Below are positions 5,865 to 13,556 of a DNA stretch of 22,399 nt, one piece after another. The notes under the pieces are model-generated. The model was not told the DNA's origin. It ran no database searches and was given only the letters and a program-made list of their open reading frames with translations. The stretch spans positions 1 through 22,399 of the forward strand of contig USFH01000013.1 of the NCBI GenBank assembly GCA_900553925.1, in the 5' to 3' direction. The position numbers and the translations under genes were made by a program. This DNA comes from an uncultured Clostridium sp. GTDB lineage: Bacteria > Bacillota > Clostridia > Lachnospirales > Lachnospiraceae. Numbering within the stretch: position 1 is the stretch's first letter; every line of letters starts with the position of its first letter.

Positions 5865-7559
5865 TTACTCCTCATCTTTATATCCCTGTTCCAGCCGTAC
5901 TTCAAATTCACTTTCCGGCATCGGCTTATCAAATACATATCCCTGCACAATATCGCAGCCAACCTGTCTTAAATACCGTAACTGTTCCTTCGTCTCTACC
6001 CCTTCAGCAATCGTCTTCTTCCCGAGCTTGCGCACCAGATCAACGATACTGACAAACATTACCATATCCGTCTCCTTGCCCGGATATTCTGTCTCCATTG
6101 GAATAAATGACTTATCAATCTTAATCACATTCAGATCTACCTTCTTGATCATGTTCAAGGATGAATAACCGGTTCCAAAATCGTCAATCGAAGTTGCGAT
6201 GCCTTCGCTGCGAAGTCCATCGACAATCTCCGACATAATCTCGTAGTTCTGGAAATCCTCACTCTCTGTCAGTTCAATCTCGATATAACCGTGATCGATA
6301 CCGTACTTGTCAATCACATTGACAATCTTTTTCACCAGGCAATCCTCCTCCAGATGTCTTCTGGAGAAATTCACAGAGATACACGGAACTTTTTTCCCCT
6401 CATCCAACCGCTTGCGGATAAACCGACAGGTCTCGTCCAATACATAATAATCAAGCCTGCACACACTTCCCTCGCGCTCAAGCTGTGGAATAAACTGCAT
6501 CGGTGGAATCAGTCTGCCCTCATGCATCCAACGTACCAACGCTTCTGCACCACAGATTTTGTTCGTATTGACATCGACCTTCGGCTGATAATAGACCACA
6601 AATTCATGTGCCTCGAGCGCAGGAAGAAAGCTTGCAATGATTCCCTGTGCCTCCATTATTTTATTCTGGATCTCTGTCGAATAAAATACAACCGTTCCGC
6701 TGCCCCTCTGTCTGGCAGCCTGATATGCAATACTTGCGCGTGCCATTACATCTCTCGGTGCCCGGATATCTTCCAGCTTACTGACACCGATTGTCGCACC
6801 AAATACAAACTCTTTTTCCTTGATTTCGGTCCGATGATATAGACGGAGATTCTGAATTTTTGATAAAAAAATCCCGCTTCGCTCATTTTTTACTAATGCA
6901 ATAAAATTGTCGCCTCCGAGGCGCGCGACGATTTCATCATCCAGCAACATCTTATCTACCATTCCGGCGTAATTACGTAATATAATATCTCCCTCTTCAT
7001 AAGGGAAAATCTTATTCACATATTTGAAATTATGCACATTGAAGAAAAATACTGTATATGTATGAATCTGTCCGGTCGCTAACTGTTTGCCAATAAACTG
7101 CATAAATGCTTCCGGATTCGCAACACCGGTTGCCATATCCGTCAGCAATACGCTGCGCAGTAATCCCTGCATCATAACGCGACTGAACTGAAAATATATC
7201 TCCCTCAGCAAAATCTGCTGCGTATCCTGATCTTCCTTTGAGTCGTCCACATCCTCACACAGATAAACGGAAAACGTCATTGTTCCGCCATCCGGCAGTA
7301 CAAATACCTGATGCTTTGCCTTTCCATATGTGCCCTTCTGATTATCATATAATTTTCCAGCCCGATGCTCCCCGTGCGGACGGATCTTAGATGCCGGAGC
7401 ATCCAGCTCATATTTCACTTTGCCAAGCTTCAGATCGTCTGCAACAATCGCAAGTGCCTGCACCACATCTTCCTCACACTGTTCGAAGGTCTGAACCTCC
7501 CGGTGCAAGACTTCTGTAAATGCTTTGTACTTCTCATTGAACTCCAACTTTTCACACAT
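5865..7559 (-). CDS. GAF-like/degenerate GGDEF/EAL cyclic-di-GMP phosphodiesterase
   Basis: 564 residues with no membrane segment. Residues 20-135 look like a divergent GAF-type sensor. Residues 138-295 are a GGDEF domain whose signature reads GGDNF (215-219), with the second acidic residue replaced by Asn, so cyclase activity is probably lost and the domain may act as a regulatory one. Residues 305-555 are an EAL domain with the catalytic set in place: EALVRW (E339), N397 in SVNFSRRH, ELTES (429-433), DDFGTGYSS (459-467), K480 in KIDKSF, E519 and E522 in AEGVET, and QGY (539-541). It should hydrolyse cyclic di-GMP to pGpG. The ribosome site AGGGAG is 11 bases before the ATG. It lies 33 bases after the Lon-like ATPase gene and is coupled to the NYN gene, so c-di-GMP turnover and RNA handling may be co-expressed. 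Confidence 0.9.
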   Translation of the reverse strand: MCEKLEFNEKYKAFTEVLHREVQTFEQCEEDVVQALAIVADDLKLGKVKYELDAPASKIRPHGEHRAGKLYDNQKGTYGKAKHQVFVLPDGGTMTFSVYLCEDVDDSKEDQDTQQILLREIYFQFSRVMMQGLLRSVLLTDMATGVANPEAFMQFIGKQLATGQIHTYTVFFFNVHNFKYVNKIFPYEEGDIILRNYAGMVDKMLLDDEIVARLGGDNFIALVKNERSGIFLSKIQNLRLYHRTEIKEKEFVFGATIGVSKLEDIRAPRDVMARASIAYQAARQRGSGTVVFYSTEIQNKIMEAQGIIASFLPALEAHEFVVYYQPKVDVNTNKICGAEALVRWMHEGRLIPPMQFIPQLEREGSVCRLDYYVLDETCRFIRKRLDEGKKVPCISVNFSRRHLEEDCLVKKIVNVIDKYGIDHGYIEIELTESEDFQNYEIMSEIVDGLRSEGIATSIDDFGTGYSSLNMIKKVDLNVIKIDKSFIPMETEYPGKETDMVMFVSIVDLVRKLGKKTIAEGVETKEQLRYLRQVGCDIVQGYVFDKPMPESEFEVRLEQGYKDEE

Positions 7560-7592
7560 TTTTTATTAAACTCCCTGTTTTCCTCTATCCCG

Positions 7593-9086
7593 TTATGCAA
7601 ACAACGTCTCTACCTGTGCAGCATCAAATACCACATGCCCTGCATGCTCTACCTCGATCTGATACAAGGCATTTGCTGCCAGATGTTCCGCTGCCTGCTC
7701 GATATCACGAATTCCCGTCGTATTCTCAAACTGATGGATTACCGCATCTAAGCCCGCATCTGTCACAACACACTCCTCTTCCCGAAGCCCGATGCGCTTC
7801 AGTACCTTCGGCATTGCGAACTTCGTGAATATAATCTTCTTTTCTTCAAATGTATAATCCGGAATATCAATCACCGCGAATCTCGACATGATCGGTGCAC
7901 TGATATCCTCCTTGTTATTTGCAGTTGCAATCGGATAAACTCCTGTCGTCGGTACCATACATTCCATATAATTATCTGTAAATCCAAGGTTATCCAGAAG
8001 TGTCAGCAGCACATCCGCCGGATTTCCATTTCCCTTGCCGGATGCCGCCTTATCCAGCTCGTTGATGATAAATACAAGATTTGATTCACCTGCATTCGAG
8101 AATGCTTCCATAATAATTCCGGGTTTCGCATTCGCATAGATTCGGGAGCTTCCCGTAAGCTGCTCCGGATCCTTGATGGAACTCATATCAAGCGTTGTCC
8201 AAGGCAGTTTCAGAATCCTTGCTACCGCATACGCAATCTGCGATTTTCCGGTTCCTGCCGGTCCTACCAGGAGCAGTCCATACGCCGGTAATGTATGTGT
8301 CCGGTTGATCTGGATGATCGTCTCCATGATTCTCTGTTTTACACGCTCTAATCCGTACAGCTCTTCATCTAAGATTTTCCTTGCCCACACCGGATCTATC
8401 GCCTCGAAATAATTACTCTTCCACTGCACGTTCAGCATGATGGATAGTGCTCGCTGCGCATGACGTCGTTCCTCCTGTGACACCTCACTCGAACGGGCAA
8501 CGGCAAGATTCCTTCGTGCCCACAGGCGGATATTGTCCGGCATCGTCTTACCTGCGCACATCATGAAATCGGAAATGCTCTGCAGACTTGTGAGCTTCAT
8601 CTCATCACCGACTTCATCCGCGTCCTCGTCCTCCTCGACTTCCTCTGCCGCACTGCTTGCAAGCAGGCGCTCGATCATAAACTGCAGGAAACCATCTTCT
8701 GCAGACAACTTTGTCGCACCGCCATATGCAGTCTCCCGGATCTTATAGACGGCATAGCCATCCTCCATATTCTGCCCAGACAAACGGATTGGAATCCGGT
8801 TATCTCCGAGCCATTTGATCAGACTGATAAACCGCGCATCCACACGCAGAATATCCGCAGACCATGTTCCATCTGTATCATTGAATTCAAACGCCGTATG
8901 TTTGCTCTGATTCGCAAACATGCCGGACGCATGATGCGCCCATTTACGGCTTGTATTATCTAACACCAGGATTGGTTCCTCCGGTGTTTTCTCTTTGGCA
9001 TCAGACAAAAATGTCATGTATGTACAGACAGGCTTTGCCTGCTTGTCTGATGTACTCGATGAATTCGAAAAATCGAAAACTGGCAT
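7593..9086 (-). CDS. Lon-like AAA+ ATPase lacking a protease domain (Walker B Asp to Asn)
   Basis: 497 residues. The first 225 residues are not recognised and include an acidic stretch (148-162). Residues 232-475 closely follow the AAA+ module of Lon: LDEELYGLERVKQRI, then Walker A GPAGTGKS (275-282), a Walker B position reading VFIINELDK (338-346), sensor 1 ATANN, an arginine-finger-like MSRF (R402) and sensor 2 TGIRDIE (R460). In Lon the Walker B block reads LLDEIDK. Here the first acidic residue is Asn342, with AAC clear in the DNA, while the catalytic Glu343 is kept. The protein ends soon after the lid, so Lon's Ser-Lys protease domain is absent. It may remodel or thread proteins rather than degrade them. 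The ribosome site is GAGGGG nine bases before the ATG. The next gene (EAL) follows after 33 bases. Confidence 0.85.
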   Translation of the reverse strand: MPVFDFSNSSSTSDKQAKPVCTYMTFLSDAKEKTPEEPILVLDNTSRKWAHHASGMFANQSKHTAFEFNDTDGTWSADILRVDARFISLIKWLGDNRIPIRLSGQNMEDGYAVYKIRETAYGGATKLSAEDGFLQFMIERLLASSAAEEVEEDEDADEVGDEMKLTSLQSISDFMMCAGKTMPDNIRLWARRNLAVARSSEVSQEERRHAQRALSIMLNVQWKSNYFEAIDPVWARKILDEELYGLERVKQRIMETIIQINRTHTLPAYGLLLVGPAGTGKSQIAYAVARILKLPWTTLDMSSIKDPEQLTGSSRIYANAKPGIIMEAFSNAGESNLVFIINELDKAASGKGNGNPADVLLTLLDNLGFTDNYMECMVPTTGVYPIATANNKEDISAPIMSRFAVIDIPDYTFEEKKIIFTKFAMPKVLKRIGLREEECVVTDAGLDAVIHQFENTTGIRDIEQAAEHLAANALYQIEVEHAGHVVFDAAQVETLFA

Positions 9087-9365
9087 ACTGTAATTCCCCT
9101 CTTTTTCTATAAAATCGCATAATAATCCTATGTTCTATGAAACCACATTTTTGTCAATTTTACAACAGCTATTTTTCTTGCGGTTATTATACGATTTTAA
9201 TATGAGGTTTATTTGACATTTAATCCCATATTTTCTCATATAATCGCGCAGTGCCCGGAAGGTTCACATCCCGCCTGCCGGCTCGTTAAATATCATATGC
9301 TATATGACATACACTACGCAAAAAATGGATCCATGGGATAACCCCCGGATCCATTCTTTTTTGTT
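9087..9365. other. Intergenic region between the two AAA+ genes; hairpins, promoter-like boxes
   Basis: 279 bases. A bidirectional terminator hairpin ends the ClpX-like gene at 9319-9355. The rest probably holds the promoter of the Lon-like gene. A minus-strand TATAAT lies at 9191-9186 but without a good -35 box. A TTGACA at 9156-9151 lacks a properly spaced -10. Other visible structures are a GC-rich hairpin (9255-9281, CCGG-AGG pairing with CCT-CCGG), a dyad TCATAT-gct-ATATGA (9293-9306), and TTGACA (9213-9218) with TATAAT (9239-9244) on the plus strand, spaced 20 bases. No protein-like frame is seen. Confidence 0.5.
9319..9355 (-). terminator. Intrinsic terminator of the ClpX-like gene (bidirectional)
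   Basis: AATGGATCC (9324-9332) pairs perfectly with GGATCCATT (9347-9355), with inner GGG/CCC pairs. On the minus strand it is followed by six T, directly after the stop at 9366. On the plus strand CTTTTTT follows, so it could also stop plus-strand transcripts. Confidence 0.85.
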
Positions 9366-11144
9366 TTACACAAATGGCAATTCGTCTATGTCTACTGTTT
9401 TTTTCGTTGTTCCAGGCTTCCCGACACGCGACTGTCCGTCCTTATCCAGCACCACAACTACGTTTTTGGCAGAGGTTTCTTCGACCAGAAGTCTCGGTAA
9501 AATCGCCATTGCCTGATCGACCAGCGCGTTCTCCAGCATACGGCATCCGTACTTTCCGTTTGCCTGCTGCCAGAGTTGCTCCCGCAGATCGTCTGTAACC
9601 TCGACCCGGTAGCCAATGGAATCCGACAGTTCTTCCAAGCGTCTGTCGATAATTTCGTTTACCATCTTTTTGGATAACCGATAGTAATTCGCAATGATCT
9701 GGAACCGTCCAAGCAACTCATAGGATGCCCCCAGCTTGATCATCTCCTCTCTGGAGATCGGATGATAATGATCCTCCTGCTCACTCTGTGCAGTCGCTCC
9801 AAACCCAAGACCACCACGCTTTGTCTCACGTTTTTGTCTGCATGCGTCGAAAGATCCGAGTCCGATAAACAGCGTATTGCCCGTGTCGATCACTTGATCC
9901 TGCAGCGTGACTGTTCGTCCTTCCAGCAAAGTAAGGATCTGTGCCTGCACCGCCGCATTCACGTTATTGCCGCCACTTGTAAAGGATGGTGACAGCTTCT
10001 TGTCGAACTCGTCCATAAAAACAATCCCGATTCCGGTTGGGTCCGCCGTTTCAAACAGTCCACGGACGATCTCGATCGTATCCGGTCCCTTGAAGCCTTC
10101 CTCCGTGATGGATGTCACATCGACCTGAAGAACCGGGAATTCCGGAAGATACACCCGGAAGAAATCTCTGAGTGCCCGGAAGGTTTCCGTCTTACCACAG
10201 CCCGAAGGTGCTGCAAGCAGGATGTTATTATGCACCTGCTTATTTTCTGCGATACACTGCAGATAGCGGTATACGCCTGCCAGAATCTTAGGCAGCTCCG
10301 GCTGCCCTTTCACTCTTGCCTGCATAAAGGACAGCATCTGGGCAAAGGAATTGTTCTTCAAAAAATTCTTTATCCGCTCCTGCATGGTAGGCTCATGGAT
10401 ATACCCATAATCCGCTTCCTCCCATAAATCAACATCGTCCGGCTGGCAATTCTCTGCATCACTATGCTTCATAACGGCTTCTGTAGCAGCATCCGACATT
10501 TCATCCTGGCTGTTCTGATTGGTGTTCGGTGTTTTTTTCTTTTGGGTTTCTTCTGCCTTCCCTTTTGCTGACTCCATAGCCAAACGTCTGTTTCTTGCAC
10601 TAAATTCACGGAACGTGCAGCATTTTACGTTTTTTCCATCTCTCTGCGCCGCAATCTGTTCCGGCTGGAAATAACGGATGGAGTAGCCGAAATAGGCAAT
10701 CGAATCTGTATCATCGTTTTCGCTATAATACAGATAGATTGACTTCTGCGGAACCTGAAACGCCCGCATCGCACGCCTGCACATGTCACGGACAAACTCC
10801 TTTTCGTCCCTCCAGAACCCATCAGCACGTCCCTCATAATACGTAATTCCAGTCGTAACATTCATCTGCTCTACAGCAGGAAGTATCATGATCTGAAGTG
10901 CTCCCGGCTTTATTCTGTCACTAAACCGTTTGCGGGCAAAATCTCTACATTCCCTGATTTCATCCATCGGCGGATTCCCCGGCATAATCGCATATATATC
11001 TACGTAGCCCTGTCTGGTTTTGGAATCTTCAAAGATAACGACTGCACCATCGACTGCACCATCATTAAATCCGTACTTGACATTTTCAAACGGCCGTTCA
11101 TGCGGGCTTGTGAAAACATTTAAGCTTACATCTGACATCTGCAT
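9366..11144 (-). CDS. ClpX-like AAA+ ATPase with an unrecognised N-terminal domain
   Basis: 592 residues from ATG 11144 (alternative ATG 11138). Residues 1-195 are an unknown domain and 195-250 a charged linker. Residues 270-560 follow the ClpX AAA+ module: Walker A APSGCGKT (312-319), pore-loop position GFKG (350-353, GYVG in ClpX), Walker B VFMDEFDK (375-382), box GLGFG (445-449) matching ClpX's IGF loop that docks on ClpP, LLGRFQII (477-484), and a sensor 2 arginine in GCRMLE (R535). There is no zinc-binding N-domain, so this is not the housekeeping ClpX. It probably unfolds or remodels specific substrates, perhaps with ClpP. A longer frame from TTG 11234 is rejected because the promoter (11190-11218) lies inside it. 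It has its own promoter, an upstream dyad and a terminator, so it is a single-gene unit behind a WYL regulator. Confidence 0.85.
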   Translation of the reverse strand: MQMSDVSLNVFTSPHERPFENVKYGFNDGAVDGAVVIFEDSKTRQGYVDIYAIMPGNPPMDEIRECRDFARKRFSDRIKPGALQIMILPAVEQMNVTTGITYYEGRADGFWRDEKEFVRDMCRRAMRAFQVPQKSIYLYYSENDDTDSIAYFGYSIRYFQPEQIAAQRDGKNVKCCTFREFSARNRRLAMESAKGKAEETQKKKTPNTNQNSQDEMSDAATEAVMKHSDAENCQPDDVDLWEEADYGYIHEPTMQERIKNFLKNNSFAQMLSFMQARVKGQPELPKILAGVYRYLQCIAENKQVHNNILLAAPSGCGKTETFRALRDFFRVYLPEFPVLQVDVTSITEEGFKGPDTIEIVRGLFETADPTGIGIVFMDEFDKKLSPSFTSGGNNVNAAVQAQILTLLEGRTVTLQDQVIDTGNTLFIGLGSFDACRQKRETKRGGLGFGATAQSEQEDHYHPISREEMIKLGASYELLGRFQIIANYYRLSKKMVNEIIDRRLEELSDSIGYRVEVTDDLREQLWQQANGKYGCRMLENALVDQAMAILPRLLVEETSAKNVVVVLDKDGQSRVGKPGTTKKTVDIDELPFV

Positions 11145-11189
11145 CACGCTCCATTTCTTTTCTCTTTCATCGTCTTTTCTACGATGTCC

Positions 11190-11218
11190 AGTATATCTGG
11201 TCGAACTGCATTTGTCAT
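11190..11218 (-). promoter_or_regulatory. Promoter of the ClpX-like gene
   Basis: On the minus strand, ATGACA (11218-11213), a 17-base spacer and TATACT (11195-11190), each five of six to consensus. The start point would be near 11183, giving a leader of about 40 bases to the ATG at 11144. Confidence 0.6.
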
Positions 11219-11235
11219 TGAACACATCGTTCAAT
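11217..11235. promoter_or_regulatory. Candidate operator: ATTGAAC-N5-GTTCAAT
   Basis: Perfect seven-base inverted arms (11217-11223 and 11229-11235) around ACATC. The dyad touches the -35 box of the ClpX-like gene, an ideal place for a repressor or activator. The adjacent WYL regulator is a candidate binder. The N5 spacing does not match the Gram-positive LexA box (GAAC-N4-GTTC). Confidence 0.5.
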
Positions 11236-11270
11236 CCTTTTGACTCTATTTCAATTATGTAGTATTACTT

Positions 11271-12260
11271 TTACATATATTGTTGTTCCAACCGGGTCAC
11301 TTCTTCCCGCACGAGCGCTACAACCGATTCCGGTGCCACGATCTTGGCTCCGTCCCCAAGACCGAGTACCCAGAATACAAACTGGCGACTCACCGCAACG
11401 TCGACATTAACCGTAAACTGGTTTTCTCCTTTCGGGATCAGGTTCACGTCTGTTCCAAACCGGTCAAGAATCACGCCTGCTAATGCATTATCACAAAGCA
11501 GTTTTACACGCTCTTCGGTTCCACCGAACATCCCAAACAGCTTTTTGTCGTAGATGGCTGTATCAAACTTATTGAACACAGACCTTCCCTGTCTTTTTTC
11601 TCCCGTCATCTGGATATCCAGCATCTTATCCACCCGGAAATGCTTAATCTTCGCTTCTTCCGCATCATATGCCACCAGATAATAATTTCCATCACTGCAG
11701 CTAAGTGCCCACGGACTTACCGTATAATATGTACCATCCCGGCGAAGCTCCGGTTCTTTTTTTACATTCCACTGAAAATAATGAAACCGGATCTGGGAAT
11801 TCTCTGATATCGCAATATGCAGCCGATCCACATTCCGATAGATACTGTCGTTCATCGTCTTCACACGACCTGCGACAAACACCTGCCGCTGTAACTGTGA
11901 CGCCTCAAAACTCCCCGCCAGCTTCTCAATCTTTTTAATCAAATCATTCGTTTTTTTCTTTGTGATAAATCGCGCACTCTGTACAGAATCCACCAAAAGC
12001 TTTAATTCCGGCAGTTCAAACGGGCGGTTTGTCACATAATAGCTGTAGGTGCGATCCTTCTGCACCCGTCTGATATCCATCCCAAATTCCCGCAGACATT
12101 CGATATCATTGTAGATGCTTTTGCGTTCCGCTTTGATCTCATATTTTTCCAGCTCCCGAATAATATCTGCCGTTGTCACCCGATGATCCTTATCCGTGTG
12201 CTCCAGCAGATATTTTCGAATATACAATAGCTTTAATTTCTGATTTTCTGACTTTGCCAT
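11271..12260 (-). CDS. WYL-domain transcriptional regulator
   Basis: 329 residues with the standard architecture. There is an N-terminal winged helix-turn-helix of the HTH_11 type (1-65, with TTADIIRELEKY and RKSIYNDIECLREFG), a WYL domain at about 140-220 (YYTVSPWALSCSDGNYYLVAYD, where the W-Y-L trio is replaced by related residues), and a C-terminal WCX extension (240-329). WYL proteins bind ligands or nucleic acid and control defence, repair and stress genes, so the direction of regulation cannot be told here. The start overlaps the 117-residue gene upstream by 28 bases, with GGAGG 12 bases before the ATG, so it is co-translated with DegV and the small protein. It lies immediately upstream of the ClpX-like gene and its dyad. 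Confidence 0.9.
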   Translation of the reverse strand: MAKSENQKLKLLYIRKYLLEHTDKDHRVTTADIIRELEKYEIKAERKSIYNDIECLREFGMDIRRVQKDRTYSYYVTNRPFELPELKLLVDSVQSARFITKKKTNDLIKKIEKLAGSFEASQLQRQVFVAGRVKTMNDSIYRNVDRLHIAISENSQIRFHYFQWNVKKEPELRRDGTYYTVSPWALSCSDGNYYLVAYDAEEAKIKHFRVDKMLDIQMTGEKRQGRSVFNKFDTAIYDKKLFGMFGGTEERVKLLCDNALAGVILDRFGTDVNLIPKGENQFTVNVDVAVSRQFVFWVLGLGDGAKIVAPESVVALVREEVTRLEQQYM

Positions 12261-12586
12261 TGATCATCCAATTCCTCCAATGCATCCCAATAATTTTCCA
12301 TCCATTCTGCCTGTTTCTCAATATTCACAGGCAAAACTTCCGGTTCCGGGATTTCCAGCTCTGTTCCGGGCTGATACAACATCCCATCTGTACCCAATAC
12401 TGCCACCACACCGACATCCAGTTTCCTGGCATACATCAAAGCATCCTCCATCATCACGACCGCCGTCTCTCCTGTATCGGATTCCATTACGACACGTACC
12501 ATCGGAGCCTGGCCCTCTGGTCTGCCTTCACAGCCAAAGTCCTCCTCATCGATCCTGATAATCTTGTATATATGTTCTTCGCTCAT
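12233..12586 (-). CDS. Small acidic protein of unknown function
   Basis: 117 residues, acidic overall. It reads as strand-rich (HIYKIIRIDEEDF, MVRVVMESDTGETAVVM, VGVVAVLGTDGMLYQPG) followed by a helical, Glu-rich tail. No family is recognised. Reality is supported by context: its ATG overlaps the DegV stop as TAATG (translational coupling), GGAAG lies a few bases upstream, and its end overlaps the WYL start by 28 bases. It may act with the DegV protein or the regulator, but nothing in the sequence shows this. Confidence 0.72.
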   Translation of the reverse strand: MSEEHIYKIIRIDEEDFGCEGRPEGQAPMVRVVMESDTGETAVVMMEDALMYARKLDVGVVAVLGTDGMLYQPGTELEIPEPEVLPVNIEKQAEWMENYWDALEELDDQWQSQKIRN

Positions 12587-13473
12587 TAGTCTTCCCGCTT
12601 CTTTCCCCAGAAGAACAGCGCAACTGTCCCCGGTCCTGTATGGCTTCCAATTGTCGTACCGATATGATTGATCTCTACCTTTCCATCGAGCTTCGGGAAT
12701 CTCGCCTCGATCAGATCCGCGACCGCACGTGCGTCTTCATAGCACGCCGATTGGGAAATATAACATTTGCCCGAATAGTCAAGTCCATCCTCTGCGCATT
12801 CTTCCATACGATCCACGATTGCCTGAATCACTTTCTTCTTTGTCCGGATCTTGTATCGCGGAATCAGCTTTCCTTCATAGTCTACATTCAGAAGTGGACA
12901 GATGTTCAGCACATTCCCGATAAATCCTGCCGTCTTCGTCACACGCCCACCTTTGATAAAAAATGTGAGGTCGGAAGTAAAGAACCAATGATTCAGATTC
13001 AGCTTATGCGCTTCCGCGAAATCACGCACCTCGTCGATTGTCTTTCCCTGTGCGCGAAGCTCCGAAAGCTTGTCCATCAACAATCCATATCCGGATGAAG
13101 CTGCCAGAGAATCCACAACATAGATCTTCCGATCCGGAAACTCCTCCTGCAGTGTCTCCTTTGCAATATTTGCCGAATTGATCACGCCGCTGATTCCTGA
13201 CGACAGACTTATATGCAGGATATCCAGTCCCTGCTCAAGAAAGGAACGAAAATACTCCTCAAACTCCTCCGCATTGACCTGGGACGTTTTCGTATCTGCG
13301 CCATTTGCCATGCGCGCATAAAACTCATCAAACGGAATACTGACACCCAGATTATCCTCATACTGCGTTCCATCCAATTCAAAATGAAAACATATATATT
13401 TTACATCGATTGCTTCAAAATGTTCCTTTGAAAGATCCGCTGTCGAACAGCAGCTTAATACATAATTTCCCAT
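12586..13473 (-). CDS. DegV family fatty-acid-binding protein
   Basis: 295 residues from the ATG at 13473, the usual DegV length. Motifs are TSQ (63-65), the lipid-cradling loop SSGISG (91-96), VVDSLAASSG (119-128), IKGGRV, and the C-terminal IGTTIGSHTGPGT. DegV (FakB-type) proteins bind a fatty acid in the cytosol and present it to the kinase FakA for phosphorylation and entry into phospholipid synthesis. The FakA partner is not in this window. A longer frame from 13515 exists, but an extended -10 (13527-13535) puts the transcription start at about 13520. That leaves almost no leader for it, whereas 13473 has a strong AAGGAG 11 bases upstream. First gene of the DegV-small protein-WYL operon. 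Confidence 0.88.
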   Translation of the reverse strand: MGNYVLSCCSTADLSKEHFEAIDVKYICFHFELDGTQYEDNLGVSIPFDEFYARMANGADTKTSQVNAEEFEEYFRSFLEQGLDILHISLSSGISGVINSANIAKETLQEEFPDRKIYVVDSLAASSGYGLLMDKLSELRAQGKTIDEVRDFAEAHKLNLNHWFFTSDLTFFIKGGRVTKTAGFIGNVLNICPLLNVDYEGKLIPRYKIRTKKKVIQAIVDRMEECAEDGLDYSGKCYISQSACYEDARAVADLIEARFPKLDGKVEINHIGTTIGSHTGPGTVALFFWGKKRED

Positions 13474-13526
13474 AAAACAAACCGCTCCTTGCCTGCATTT
13501 ATTTTGTTGTCCCATAGGACATACCT

Positions 13527-13535
13527 ATTTTATCA
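13527..13535 (-). promoter_or_regulatory. Extended -10 promoter of the degV operon
   Basis: On the minus strand, TGATAAAAT: TG one base before a TAAAAT -10 box. No clear -35 box is seen. The start point near 13520 favours the downstream ATG at 13473. Confidence 0.4.
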
Positions 13536-13556
13536 TAGCCAATTTCACACAAAAAA

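Noticed and set aside
6291..6842. A 183-codon plus-strand frame inside the EAL gene
   Set aside because: Antisense to conserved EAL and GGDEF motifs, with no ribosome site and no recognisable protein.
11145..11234. N-terminal extension of the ClpX-like protein from TTG 11234
   Set aside because: AGGA directly abuts the TTG, and a good promoter lies inside the extension, so the start is placed at 11144 or 11138.
11217..11235. LexA box at the ClpX-like promoter
   Set aside because: The GAAC/GTTC arms are separated by five bases, not the four of the Gram-positive SOS box.
13474..13515. Longer DegV start at ATG 13515
   Set aside because: The extended -10 predicts a transcription start about five bases before it, and only the ATG at 13473 has a strong AAGGAG.
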